Shown here: one piece after another, positions 44,961-57,785 of the stretch | How the letters are laid out: every line of letters begins with the position of its first letter | How positions within the stretch are numbered: the first letter of the stretch is position 1 | Source of the DNA: Stenopsyche tienmushanensis | Taxonomy: Eukaryota > Arthropoda > Insecta > Trichoptera > Stenopsychidae | Direction of reading: 5' to 3' | DNA: 64,000 bases | NCBI GenBank assembly: GCA_008973525.1 | Contig: WACJ01000374.1 | Location: 1 to 64,000 of the forward strand | Notes under the pieces: generated by a model | Told to the model about the DNA's origin: nothing | What the model saw: the letters and a program-made list of their open reading frames with translations, nothing else | Databases searched by the model: none | Made by a program: the position numbers and the translations under genes

Positions 44961-45168
44961 TTAAATTACGCGGCAAAAGCTAAAATAATAGATATTGATT
45001 TGATACACCAATTTTACAATAGATTTTCATTTTTTTTTCATAAGTAAATATACGAAGTATGTTTATAAAGTAAGTGTACTAGATGTTTTTTTTTATGAAT
45101 ACAGGATATTATTGATACACTTGTTGAGTATTTTTCCACATAATCGCAACCCGTGTAATATATGTGGT

Positions 45169-46034
45169 GACTAGGCAATCCAATCCCAGGATCTCGGACA
45201 GTTTTGGGTGCTCATGAATCCCGGGATTACTAAACGTAATCCCGAAAAATTCGGGATTGAAATTTTTATCTAACAGAAATCGTACACCTCACCTGCACGA
45301 TAAAGGCTACTAAATCGAGACATTCCCGTCGAAATATGGACGCTTGGAAACAGTGGCGTAACTACTAATTGGCGAGCTTAGGCGACGTCTAGGGGCAGTA
45401 GCTATCTAATCTATGTATACATATATACAGTACATATATGTTTTTCAAATTATTATGATAATCTTTCCCTACCGGTGATGTATTTACTACACCTCGACTC
45501 TAATAATGGGAATATCAATATGAAATATAATAGATACGGGGGTCAGAATTTTTGTATTCCTCCGTATTATAATTACGAATCACATCAAAGTATTATATTA
45601 TATATGTATTCATCTGCAGCGACGGAAATAAATAATTTTTCGGGAAATCGGGAATTTAGCGAGTTTTAGTCCGTATCTCAGCAGAAAGAAATTTTATCAG
45701 TTACATTGATGGTGTTATATGAAAATGGAGGCTCACGCGGTCATCAACTCGAATTAGCAATGAAATATCTGATGACGATACCAAAATCAGATTCAGATTA
45801 AATGATGAAACACTCGATGTTTTAATGTTACTTCGGGCAATTTTTCAAAATAATTATATTAAACAATAAAAAGAATATTTTTTATATTGAATAAATGGAC
45901 TTGTTAGTAATTTTTGATCAAATTTATCAATGTTTCATAAACTATTGAAAATCCCAGTCCCGGGATCCTGATCCCGAGATGGACTAATGAAATCTCGGGA
46001 TCGAAATTTTGGTTCTGAGTTGGATTTCCTAGTC
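45169..46034 (-). mobile_element. unclassified DNA element T3, copy 2
   Basis: Inverted relative to copy 1 at 33.8 kb. Its ends form an imperfect inverted repeat: GACTAGGCAATCCAATC at the left against GACTAGGAAATCCAACT read inward from the right. Subterminal ATCCCGGGATT palindromes occur at both ends (about 45218 and 45958). The interior preserves the same blocks as copy 1. I see no matching target duplication in the immediate flanks. No intact ORF remains. Confidence 0.75.
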
Positions 46035-46247
46035 TCTACCAATCAGTATTGCTAACTCGTTCAATTCAGTCAGTATTTAATTTTGAAAAATATTTTTTAT
46101 GTTCCAAGCGGATTTTGATCCTTCGTATAATGTTATATCAGATTATCTTAACGCTTTGAACTTTGCTTCATTTCCAGTACTGATTTTAATAAATTATCTA
46201 TAAAACGTATATTTTATCTGAATAGTGAATTTGTATTCTATCTCATC

Positions 46248-46267
46248 ATATATATATATATATATAT
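46248..46267. repeat. (AT)n microsatellite
   Basis: Twenty bases of uninterrupted AT dinucleotides, the longest pure dinucleotide run I noticed in the window. Confidence 0.9.
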
Positions 46268-46334
46268 GGAGTTTATGAGATTGAATTTTTACCTTTGTCC
46301 GATATTTCTAACCACTTATTGTGTTCATAATCAA

Positions 46335-46377
46335 GGATTAACTGATCTTGATAATGTATCAAAGAACCAGTTAATCC
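46335..46377. repeat. two-stage perfect hairpin
   Basis: The outer arms GGATTAACTG (46335-46344) and CAGTTAATCC (46368-46377) are exact complements. Within the loop, TTGATA (46348-46353) and TATCAA (46357-46362) form a second exact stem around ATG. A further GGATTAACTG follows at 46389-46398. It could be a foldback remnant, a structured RNA, or paired GGATTA (Otx-type) sites. Confidence 0.75.
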
Positions 46378-49300
46378 ATTTTATATAAGGATTAACTGCC
46401 TTGATATGTTTATATAGATATATCATGTTGATATATCAAATAGTAACACGACACACAGTCTGAGAATCCTTGATTCAATGAAATAGTATTTGAATATTTA
46501 TTGAAACTAATTGGCATACCCGTATATCAACATAGCTGAAAAGCATATGCTTTCTACATGTTTCAAATTGGGGATCAATAGAAGTGCATTTTGAATGTGT
46601 ATTTATTTCATTTAAATATTTTATTAAACATTTTTAAAATTAAAGGGATAAAATAGGTACTATATTCATGTACACAATAGAAAATAATAATGGATATATG
46701 TTGGTATCTTTAAGCATCATATCATATCTTGTGCATACATATTTTTTATTATCTTTCTTTCAATTAACATTAATGCCCATTGAATCCATTGAAGATTTTT
46801 TGAGTCCTCAAGCGATCTTCGGATTATGATGTATCATGAGCTAAGTTTTTAATGACGGCATGAAGCAAATAAAATGTTCATAGCTCAAAATCCAGAATGG
46901 ATCCATACGTGCCTCCATTGAGGTCCATAAGTACTACTACAATGCTCCATATTTTAGGCGTATACTTAAAAAAGCAAATAAGCTTAAGGTTTATTCTAGA
47001 AAAGATATCACTATTTATATGATAAGCTTAAGTATGCCAGGCATAATGGAGAGTGTCTGCCATAAAAGAAGTGGGTGAAACCATTCATGTGCCATCTTAT
47101 TATGTATCCATCCACGGGGAGATCTTAATCGCATCCCAATGGATGAATGGACCATTTGTGCCGCAATGGTTATGAAAAAGATCCATTTCTATACGAATTG
47201 TTTGTGTAAATAATTCGATTTAGGTATGCATGAAGATATCCGGCTTTTTATTTGCGACAGTGGGTAATTTGAGGCCTGCGCAAATCGTCGCACGATCTGG
47301 ATGTGCTCGGATGCTGACTAAACAATTAATCATCTTGGACCGATTTGCGGAAAATTACTGATATTTGATACACACGATGTATCTTCTAATGGCTGTCACT
47401 TAGATTGGTCATAAATCATGTAAGACGCTAGTCAGATGGTAGATGAAAAGTATATTTTACATCCATATCCGACACCTGATAGTCAATAAAGTTGTACAAT
47501 TAAGAGACATAAATTGTATTTGAATATCAAGGATTAAATAAGTTATATTGATTTATGAATAATCAATTGTTACGGGGGTTAATGCATTTTTAAAACACTT
47601 AAAAAATCTTAAGAATCGAAAATCTTAAAACTATTTGGCGATAGTATATACACTATCAAGCTTTGTATTGCATCTAGTTTCGATTATGTCTTGATTTTAT
47701 TTAAGCGTTCTCATGGAAGCACAGTCGTCAACGCTTATAAGAATGAAAGACGATGTACTCAGACTTGCAATAATATCATCATCATTATCATAGCGTGTTT
47801 GTTATTCAGTCCCGTGTTTTAGCAGGTAGATTTGTAGCTCAATAATCTTTGACTTGTATCTATGTAAGATGCGGTTAGTGACCACATTATCAACAAAATA
47901 TTTTTCCTCAGAAAGTCATATCAAACTACTCAGTTAGCAATGATTTCACAGATGTGAATTATCATCATGATAATGCTTCAATATGCAATCAATATCTCAG
48001 GAAAGAATTTCATTTTTCTCATTTCTATCAAACAGGGATTCGCAATAATCTTGCGTCCTAAAACATGGATTTCATTAGCATAAAGAGCTTTAAAGTAATA
48101 TCTAATATTTTTGATTGACTACAACATCAATATTATTTATTGAGATAAGAATTTATGAACCAATACGTCTAAATTGTTTCAAGCATTTAAAAAAGAAAAC
48201 AGCTCTATTTATTCGTTTTGTATCTATTGACTGACAGATTGAAGTCCAACCGGAAAATGCGAGCTTTTTAAAGTACAGTCCAAATTTATCCGATCTTTTT
48301 GACAATTGAATGGACTGTCGCTGCAGTTTTGGATGGATTCGCGTCATTCAGCTGTATCAGTTTACTAGATTCATCGATAAACATGCTTATTGCAGGTAGT
48401 TTGTCATTATTGCGCATCTCCGATGGACGAGCGCGATATCGAATTCGACCATAATGGAATATCGCATGCAAAAAAAAAATATATATACATAGGGGCTGAA
48501 AAGTACAAAGGGCTGGAATATTTTACATCCTATGATATCGAATTTATTTTTTACTCGCTGTCAGATATGAATTCATGGTCATTTGATGTATTTTGAGCAT
48601 CGATCGTGATGGTATTTGTCCATCTAAAATCCATCCGATTTTCTTTGTACTCAGCCGTTTGACATATCAAATTCTTTAATATTTTAATAATGATGCTAAA
48701 ATATTAAAGATGTACTTATCCATGAATATTTGGATGAATCTATGTTTGAATTTCGCCAAATTGAAATTGCATTGTTTTAATTCAGCTCTCTATATTTGTT
48801 TGTTTAGCGTAGATGCTCGACGAATTTGTGCATTATTTATACAAAAGGCTACAAATACCAGTTTCCTGTTATAGGATATACTTCTTTTGTAAGCGGATAC
48901 CTAATCACAGGACACATCGCTGCATTTTCATCGATAAATTTTGTGCAACCGAATACCGAAAATACACATAGATTGGCGATAATTACTGTAATGGGTGATT
49001 GAAAGTCAACGAGATGATGCACCGTTTTGTGTATATTTCACAGAAACGCTAGCCTTTTAATCAAACCAACTCGATGCCGAAAAATAATGAAACTGCCGAC
49101 TAAAAAGTGGTTAATTAAATAAACGGGTGGCATTTTCATTGTTTCCGCCAAACGGCGTAACGAATCAATACATTTTAGCCGACAATTTATTATATTTTCC
49201 AATAAATAGCACGCGTAAATATATTTGAAAATATTTTTTATCCAGGAGTAAACCAAATTGGATCCTGTTCCTGAAAGGATTCGTCTAAATTGGGTCGGCA

Positions 49301-52300
49301 AATTTGGCTCAGAAACCACTCTCATCTTTATTGGAAAGCATGTGTTTCTCAAATGATGTTAAGGTGATTAAATATTTACGTTGATTAGAGAGGTGTGCCC
49401 TTCCAAATCTGACTGGCTAAGTCCGCTAATGTCGGGCACACCATGATAAGCCTTTGTATTACCAAACAACTGCTTAATTCCTTCTCAGAGCAACATCACG
49501 TCTGTGTTTGCTTGCGTTATATGCTTTGTACTTTTAATCTTCCCCCTCTGGCAATTCAGGGCTATCCATTTTCAACGTATAAATCAATTTCAATAGATTT
49601 GCTAAAAATAATCGCAACAAAACCACGGATTTTTTTATGTATGACAACCAAGTATCGTTCAAAACTTTCCACGTTTAAAAAGACGTAGAAATCTTAACAT
49701 GATTAAAATTAACACTGAATCTTCAAATATATCTATCTCAAGTACAATAAAAAGAAAACATGCATTGTATGCTTGTTTGTTATAGAAACGTGTACGTAAA
49801 TGCATTAATTTACGTGGAAATAAAAAATCTGATATTTAAGGCATGATGATCTGCCTATGATCACAGAATAACTGTAATTTCTCTGGCTTCATATTTGTTA
49901 TTTATTGCCATAATCTCATAAGCATTAATATCATTCGTGTGATGATTAGTTACCCTATCGGGTTTTTTTCTCATTGTTATCTTATATTGGTAATAATTAA
50001 GCAACAATTAAATGCATTGCAATCTAAAGATAGATTTTCTGAGATTTCTTCAACAAAAATATTAACATTATCCACTAAAAGTATATCTATTCCACGATCT
50101 GTACTGTAGATTGGTTCCACAAAATATTGCTTGCGTCGATTTGGATTGGTTTCAATTCAAGTCAGTAAAGTTCTATGTTTTTACGGAAACTAAATGATCT
50201 TGTTCAAGTAAGTTGGTCATATCATAGGGTTCTGAAAAATATTATTTAAATCAGTCGAAATTAAACATTGATGGTGTCTATCAAAAAAAAAGTTCCATAA
50301 ATACATAGTTTAAAAAGCACTGATTTTGCACTAAAGCGCAATTAAAATCAAAATCAAAGCCTACATTTGTAATTGATACATTTTTTCACAATTTCAGATG
50401 TATTTTCATTAATATTAGTGAAGTCTAGAGCTGCATGGCAATGGAAATATCGACTAGTATTAATAAATAGGTGATATTTAATATTGGTCAACCCTGTCTT
50501 TGAAACAAGAGAATACAAAAGGGGGGGTGATCGTCCCCCGATTAAAGTTAATCCCGTCTATTATGGGTACACGCAACTGTTGGGGTCACAAACCCTCACC
50601 TTCATATACAGTTGCCAACTTCTCATTCTGCCAAGCAATAATATTTCAATATCCTGGGATAGAATTGATTTCAATTTGTCGGACTCGTAATAATTGAATA
50701 TCAATACAACAGATGTAAGCGTTTCTCTAAGCATGAATAAAATGCAAATGAGTCTTAATTAAGATGTTAAGAGTTAAGAAAACAATCGGAATTTATATCC
50801 ATTTCGGGATTAAGGCCATGAACGTCTTCCAAATAGGGTGCCTACTATCTTGTTAGAACAGTAAGGCATGTGAACGCAAAACTAACAGCAATAGCATTAT
50901 GCAAATCCTGATTGCAAGAGTAAGGGAACTGTGGACGTGTAAAAGAAAGAGGGTGAGGACCGAATGCGAAACGGGGCAGCAGGGGAGTCTTCATCCCTCA
51001 CTATTTTATTTCCCATACAAAACAATATATTTGTTCAATGGGGCGACCCTCGCCGGCATCGGCCGGATTTCAATAAGCAAGCATCCGAAAATAGTGGCGC
51101 ATGATGAGGTGAAGTACAAGCATCGCTGAACGGTTCTTCCTCATTAATCATAGTCAACATAAGCAGTATTCTATGAAGGCATGATAAGTAATCAATTCTG
51201 TGATCAAACATCCAAGAGTGATGTGTCGCATCGGTGTTGTGTTTGGACCATGTGTCGGTCGTTCATATTGATAATCCTCATTTTGGTCATCTTCGTGCAG
51301 ACACCACGACACGATCTGCTAAAACGTTGCAAAAGACCAACGGCGCTATTTGTAAGTTGCCAAAGATACGCTTGTCCTTTTCTGACAAAAGATTCGCTAT
51401 GACCCCATAAAGGTTTTACAAACCGTATACATTTTAATGTCACGTTAGCGACACAATGTTTACACGTACAATAAAATGTTATTAGGATGTTTGCATATTT
51501 TAGGGTTGCAAAAATATTACCGTAAGGTTTATGGAGTGTGTCTACAGCCGACTATGAACATGTATTACACGCCACATTTAAATTAACAACCTGGAAAAGA
51601 TACGAAATTTTATCCAAATAATCTAAAAAAAAAATACAAGCTATCTTTAAAGCAACATTTTGACATTCCACTATGGTTTCAAATAAAAATAATTCTACTA
51701 TCAATAAAATTAAGATCATAGAAGTAGTGTTATATGACTAATAGTTATGGGTATCCACTATTTAGTATAAAAGTATAAATATTAACAGTTTTATAGTGGT
51801 TATGAAGTGGACGTATTATAGAGCTCCACCAAGCCAAGTGTTCTTACAGCATCAGCATCTTCTTTGCTTAGTTTCCTAAGACAACGATAAAATTGATAGC
51901 AAGAAATATTTACAGTCCAATAAATTGTCAACGAATACAAATCCTTGTTTGTAGGGTTAGGTCAATGGCTTAGAGCGACGAGTGACAATTGGGAAGCAAG
52001 ACTGCTCAGGTCACAATTTCCTCAGAGAAAGTATTCAACCTTATAATAGTTTCCGCAAAAACTTTTTCATTGTGGTTTTTGTCACCATTGCCTTTAATTT
52101 ACATTATTTGCTCGGCATTAATACGTCGAAAAATATTGCCACTTTATAGACATCATTTGATATTAAATAATATTGATTAGTACAAGTTTGCATCACTCAC
52201 AATTTAGGAGCATCCGATCATGAGAACCAGAAGAATACTGCGACTTCTGTAAAATGACAAACATACAATTATAAGTGTAAAACTGAACTGCTGAAAATAA

Positions 52301-54535
52301 AATCTGGAGTTCAAACTATCTTCAATATCGAACGCATGAGGAATATTTTGGAAATTAAAGAGGCCCTATTTCTGTGGTGGACTGCGTATGTGATAATGAT
52401 AATAAAATGATTTTTAATGATTACGATTAAATCTAATGCTCTTTATATAATTGATCATAGAGAGTATATATATAGTGATTTTGGATAAAAAGTTGCATTT
52501 AATATATAGTTAAATCTTAGATAAAGAATTTTCGTTTGTAATGAAAGACTCATCGTCGTAAAATTTATATAACACTCTGACATACTCATTTGACATAATA
52601 ATTAATTAGGGATGGACTATTAGTATATTTACTAAAAAATACGATTTCAAGCTATAGCATTTTATTATTAAAAGCATTATTAAAAAAAATGGGGGCACAA
52701 AAGTCAACGACGTCAAAACACCCCCTGTAAACTGCTTTGATACCTGAGATACCCGCATGAAATATTACTTCTAGCACAATAAAGAATAAAAATGAAAGCA
52801 AGCGTGTAATACGGTGTTACATCCCATCGCATACCGTAACCAAATGATTTGAGTATGAAATATGAAATGAAGACGTTTCACGGTTAATTTGTTTGCATGG
52901 CCCTTTCTGCACTATGAATATGAAATCATACTTGTGCTTAACGCTTTGAGGGAAAACCAGTGTTCATTTTTTACTGGGAACGACCCCCAAAAGCCGGATG
53001 CTTTTTATAAACATTAATAAAACATTTTATATAAAATTTTCAGCTCGGAGAGTCGTTCTTCTACCCCTCGGGGCCGTGTAAAAATCCCCGAATGGACTGC
53101 AAAATCGCTTAATTTTTCCACGTCGACTAAATAGTGTCTATCGGCGGACTCTGTATTTTTTCCGCCGAACTAAATATATTGCCCTATCGCCGACATCGGC
53201 TGCAGTTTGGCAAAATCCCCAAAATCGGTTTTCGTTAATTATTTTTTGCCCGGCAGACTGCGCAGATTCGCTTGCATACTTGCAACCAACTTTCAGAATC
53301 GCATGTATTGCCCTGTGTGTATATTCTGCCTAACCGTAAGTAATGTCGTTTTTAGAGACTCCTGTGCAGTGGTGTACTTTTCACTTATTTATTTGAGATT
53401 TTTTTCCATTTCAGCGGTCAATGCAAAGCTTTTATTGAATAGGACAATCTTCATATAGCTCAAATTTATAAATATATATAAATGAAGATAGTCTCTTTCA
53501 TTAGAACTCTTATTGTCTGAAGATTAAGTACTAATATTTCTAATCGATTATCTTGATCCAAGTTTTGCATAAATTTATCGATCTAAAAAAATATATATAT
53601 TAAGACAATTGACAAAATTGAACATGATATTTTCCCAATTCAAGATCCTCTTCTACCTAAAAAATTCTAATCATATGATTTAATCTTAATTGTACCATAT
53701 GTGTACTTAAAAGACATAAGATTTATGGTAAGTCGGAGTTGCATTATGATCTTAATATTTTTATTTTATGGATAAAATTAGGTTAATTTTATTTAACTTA
53801 CTTTCCATTCAAATGTGTGTAATATTATTTTTTTATTTATTCATAAACTAAAACGATTCGTAATAAATATACAAATAAAACAGTTGCCCTGTGTATTGAT
53901 AGGTATTTTTCAGGTTATTTCAATTGCAATGATTTATCCTCAATCATAGGAATATCTTCAATCATAAAGAATATAATCAATTTCGCCAAAATACCAATTG
54001 AAAAGTTATTGTGCGAATGGCGGATCCACTCCAAATAGATTTAAAAAAGATCAATATTTTTATAAAATTGTTTGTTCATCAATAATAAAAGCTAAATCAA
54101 GTCGATTTTTTTACACGAAACTGTCAATTAAACATATCAAAAATTCATATTTGTTTTGATTTGTTAAAAATGTTAATAATAAAATTCATCCTATAATACA
54201 CTATAATTTACCATAAGCTGCAGTTTGATCAGTTTTCTATATTACAAGTATTAAATTTATTTTTTAGCGTTCCCACGGACATTCGTGGTTATATTTTTAT
54301 TAATACATTTGTCGATAATTCAATAATTATTTAAGAAATAAAATATAAATTCAGTAATATATTATTAATTGACTTTTAACAATTAATGAATTGTCAATGT
54401 CTAAATAATCTATAATAAATTAAAAACCAATAGAATTGTTGTTCAATTGATATTTTAAATAAACGGATGTGACATAATGATGAAAAGGGGATCATTCCAC
54501 TAAAAATCCGCATTTGGAAACTTATTCGGTCGGTT
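46378..54535. other. intergenic, mostly AT-rich
   Basis: No gene supported over 8 kb. GC-richer blocks at 47230-47360, 48890-49120, 49240-49440, 50480-50620, 50880-51440 and 52960-53340 are candidate conserved non-coding DNA. The last contains CGGCGGA...TCCGCCG, an inverted pair at about 53143-53167. ORFs of 60-104 codons in these blocks show no domains. No transposon ends could be paired. Confidence 0.4.
49392..49442. repeat. perfect 9-bp inverted repeat
   Basis: GGTGTGCCC (49392-49400) and GGGCACACC (49434-49442) are exact complements separated by 33 bp. It is GC-rich in an AT-rich setting. It could be a small foldback or a pair of binding sites; no flanking duplication seen. Confidence 0.6.
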
Positions 54536-54539
54536 TCAA

Positions 54540-54960
54540 AATTCCACTCTTTTATTTATTAAATTTGGATATGCAGTGGTCCGCGTGTAGTTTGGGGTAG
54601 TACGTAGTTTAAAACCCGCAACTTTTTCGCGGCGTCCGCTGTCGATAACTGCGGCCAGTTTCAGGGGTGAAACCGGGTGATCAGAGTGGGTGAATCGTGT
54701 GAAGGGTGAGCGGCGTGTTTGTGTGTTTCTGCACACCCGGTCGAGGGTGGGCCGGTGGGCGGATTTGATCCGATATACTTCATAGGGCGCGTGCAATGCC
54801 AAAAAATATCCGCCCGTCTGTGTGCCGATGGGGCGACTGTAAATTTGTGTCGGTTCGTTAGTTCGTGACACTTGCCTTGCAAAGCGGAGGGAGACGACTC
54901 ACCCTGATGGCTGGTTGCCGCGCGTTCCACTTTCCATTTTCGATGCTGGCCATGGTCTAG
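54540..54960 (-). other. GC-rich island with a possible first exon on the minus strand
   Basis: A conspicuous GC-rich block in AT-rich surroundings. At 54953-54903 the minus strand reads ACCATGG, a good start context, then 17 codons (MASIENGKWNARQPAIR) ending exactly at a consensus donor AGG|GTGAGT (GT at 54902-54901). That would be a phase-0 first coding exon transcribed towards runt. I found no partner exon, no acceptor upstream of the runt start that would use it in frame, and I do not recognise the peptide. An alternative first exon of runt, another gene, or chance are all possible. Confidence 0.25.
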
Positions 54961-55249
54961 CACAGTTATTATGCAGATTAAAATATACATGGATCTATAT
55001 GCTCATCATATGATCTCTCATAAACTCTGTTGAAAAGATGATCATCCATTTGAATAATTAAAATTAATCGATCAAATTCAATTAAGCATGCAGTTATCTA
55101 ATAAAAAGGCACATCATCCAAATAGACACGGTAGGATAATAACGCCGATATTTTCATTATAAATTCAGCACGCAGACGCGATTTTATTTCAATTCTGCAT
55201 CCCGTTTTTGCAGGAACATTCTCGATTGATTTATTTTTATTTGATTATA

Positions 55250-55505
55250 TGCCAGAGAGGATTTTCTGTTTTTCGGTTGCCAAGCAACCGGTGGCGGGCA
55301 TACATCAATGGGAACACATGCAAATGGTCGTTAGTGCAGCAGGGAGGTCAGGGAGCATGCACTGGGAGTTGGGGTGATGATGCATCATGCTGCACGCGCC
55401 GCAGCCTCCTTCGATACCCCCACAATACCACCCTCTCAGAGTACCGTCCCTATGAGCCTTGCCCCCATGGGAGTTTGTTTTTGGGGTAAATAGCCCAGCC
55501 AATGC
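55250..55505. other. GC-rich island with octamer and X-box-like motifs
   Basis: Contains ATGCAAAT (a perfect POU octamer, about 55317), GTTGCCAAGCAAC (X-box/RFX-like, about 55277), and TGATGATGCATCA. A minus-strand frame contains ACSMMHHHPNSQCMLPDL, which has a coding-like look but no family I recognise and no clear splice sites. Probably regulatory, as with the other islands. Confidence 0.3.
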
Positions 55506-55944
55506 TACGAAAAAGTGATGGAATATATAAAAAATATATTAATAAATACACACATCCATACTTAAAAATTAATAAATATTATGGAATATAAAACAAGTAT
55601 CGTATGATGACACTGTATACATTAAATTTAAAAAAACACCCCTTACCCAAAGAGATCTAAGGAATAATAAATAAGGCAATCTTCCCCATTTCGAATAAAT
55701 TCATTCATTTCTTTACGTGTTCAAAATTAATCAAATATTGAATTATTAATATCATATTGATGACATTAACGTTTTGGTAGGTTTTTAAATTAGTTGAATC
55801 CATTAAATGTGAGATGTGGATAAATCAGAATCAAGGACAATGTATGGAATTATCCCATTTTATAATATTTTTAAATGTGTTTTTGTGGCTTCATGCTGGA
55901 GCCTTGACATCAGGTTATAATAAAACAATATTGTATAGATTTTA
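55506..55944. other. intergenic, AT-rich
   Basis: Nothing recognised. Confidence 0.5.
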
Positions 55945-56391
55945 GCTAATTTAAAATCATCATAAACTTAGATGCTATATTTGTATGTCCGCCACTTATT
56001 ATCCGTACAGATCCATTTATCTGTCCGGACCGCTACAGCCTGTATGAAGTTTGTACATAAATAAATAAACACTGTCGATAGCACACAGTATTCGGTAATT
56101 TCTTCAAGTAAACATAAATAATACGCTTGAAATCGATTCATTATATCATAAGTCGATTGATTTGGGTTAAAGATCTATTACATCGTACAATGTACGCAAC
56201 ATACTATCTCCATCTCTGTCTCACATTCACAATTTCCGACATGCAAGATACTCTCTCCGTCTCTGTTTTTCTCCAAACTCAACGTGCTAGACACTCTCAG
56301 TCTCTGTCTGTCTCCGAGCTCAACGTGTAAGAATGCTCTTTCTGAATCACTGGAATTTGGACACAATATTGTGTTTTACCTCTTTAAAGGG
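55945..56391 (-). mobile_element. TTAA-flanked MITE family T1, copy c (longest 5' region)
   Basis: Read on the minus strand from TTAA (56395-56392): CCCTTTAAAGAGG, CACAATATTGTGTCC, GATTCAGAAAGAGCATTC. Then come three imperfect units of about 50 bp carrying GAGACAGA/GAGACGGAG motifs (about 56330-56195), then the shared ATCGATTTCAAGCGTATTA and ACATACAAATATAGCATCTA blocks. Homology ends at GCTAATTTAAA (55945). The right terminal repeat and second TTAA are not recognisable. Its tandem units explain the length differences among copies. Confidence 0.75.
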
Positions 56392-56611
56392 TTAACAAGT
56401 CTTCCAAAAAAAAAAACATTTTTCAGCCGTTCCCAAACAATTTAATAATTATTATATCACTATTTATAATTATAAATGTATCATTTAAACGATCGACAAA
56501 ATTGTATTTTACATTGATGCATAAATAGATTTGTAATCCATGCAATATAAATGCATTTCATATGTATGCGCTTGAATAATTTATCATAGATTTAAATGTG
56601 AATAAATATAG

Positions 56612-56665
56612 CAGTGGTTCATAATCTTTTCGAGTGTAAGATCTCCCATTGAATATAAGGTATAA
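56612..56665 (+). mobile_element. orphan hAT-type terminus
   Basis: CAGTGGTTCATAATCTTTTCG followed by AGATCTCCCATTGA. Same CAG.GGTTC end class as 24320, 44914 and 57786. No right end found nearby. Confidence 0.4.
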
Positions 56666-56982
56666 AATATTTGTCGTAGGCAAAAATAGTCAAGAACTTC
56701 CTCTTCTTTGTTCTGTTGGTTTAGCATTTTATAGCAATTGTGAATTTAATTTTTGGGTATAGTCCTTGTAGAAATTACACGTCGTAAAATAAACAAATGT
56801 GCGTTTCTAAAAGGTGATTACTCAATCCGTTGTTATCCACGCGTTCAAATTTCCATACAACAATGAGCTCCTCTCTCTGCATGCAATTCACAATCGTCAA
56901 TAATAAATAACCGGTAGTTACATTGAACAAAACCAGAAGTTGACGGGCGTCCTAGACCCCACATCGGTCGGTATACCCAAAG

Positions 56983-57412
56983 CTTGCTTCGGTTAACCCT
57001 GTCTACCCGGGCAAAACCAGACCCGACCCCAAATTTACAAGAAAAGGGGGGTGAGCTCATTTCAATGGAAGACTGGAGGGTTATTTCGATTCAGTCCGAG
57101 CGTACTATAATAGTACGATCTCTCGTTACAGAAGCGATCCTTTCGGGAGGATCTGGGAGACTTTATAAATGCCCGTTGGGCGGCATCATAATCAATTACG
57201 GGCTAGATTCGGTTTATCCGGGTACATTTGGGGTAAATACGGCTCACACACCAAAGCGGGAGGTTTGGGAAGCCTCTATGGCCAGAGTTTTACCGCACCA
57301 AGTGTGGAGAACGGGACAAAAGGGGGCCCTATTTAAACACCGGGTGCTGAGGAACTTGTTTGGAGGTCATAGCATCTCGAACTTAAAACCAAAATCTATC
57401 ATTCATATATGA
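56983..57412 (+). other. GC-rich island with open frame and perfect palindromes
   Basis: An open frame runs to a stop at 57410-57412; its first ATG is at 57065, giving 115 codons. The composition (VRSLVTEAILSGGSG, GGIIINYGLD) looks less AT-driven than other frames here, but I recognise no family, and no splice or promoter signals support expression. The DNA contains two palindromes: CGTACTATAATAGTACG (57101-57117, perfect) and GATCCT...AGGATC (57136-57153, 6-bp arms). The island may be a regulatory block, an unpaired repeat or a small gene. Confidence 0.3.
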
Positions 57413-57785
57413 AATGAACATTTATAACATAAAATATACTAATAGACCTATTGATATTATTTTAATAAAAAAACGAAATAATTTATTATATTTCATAATT
57501 ATTCAATCCAAAATGTTGATTTTTAGTGTAAAGATTAAAAAATGAATATACCAATTAAGTTGAAAGATCAGAGCCATCTATAGATGCATAATTTGTCATT
57601 ATAATTGTTATTATAACAAATTTACACAACAGTTATATATCTTACAAAATCACCCATTAATAGATATTTATTTATATTTAAACCAGAATTTAAATACCCT
57701 AAAAATATTATTACTATTATATAAGAATTCGAAATGTATGTACGCTATGAAAATAAATGTGTATCTGTCTGTCTGTTCTCCATAT

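Noticed and set aside
50490..57060. Similar phrases AACCCTGTCT and AAAAGGGGGGTGA at about 50.5 and 57.0 kb, considered as copies of one repeat
   Set aside because: Similarity is confined to two short motifs and does not extend through the flanking sequence.
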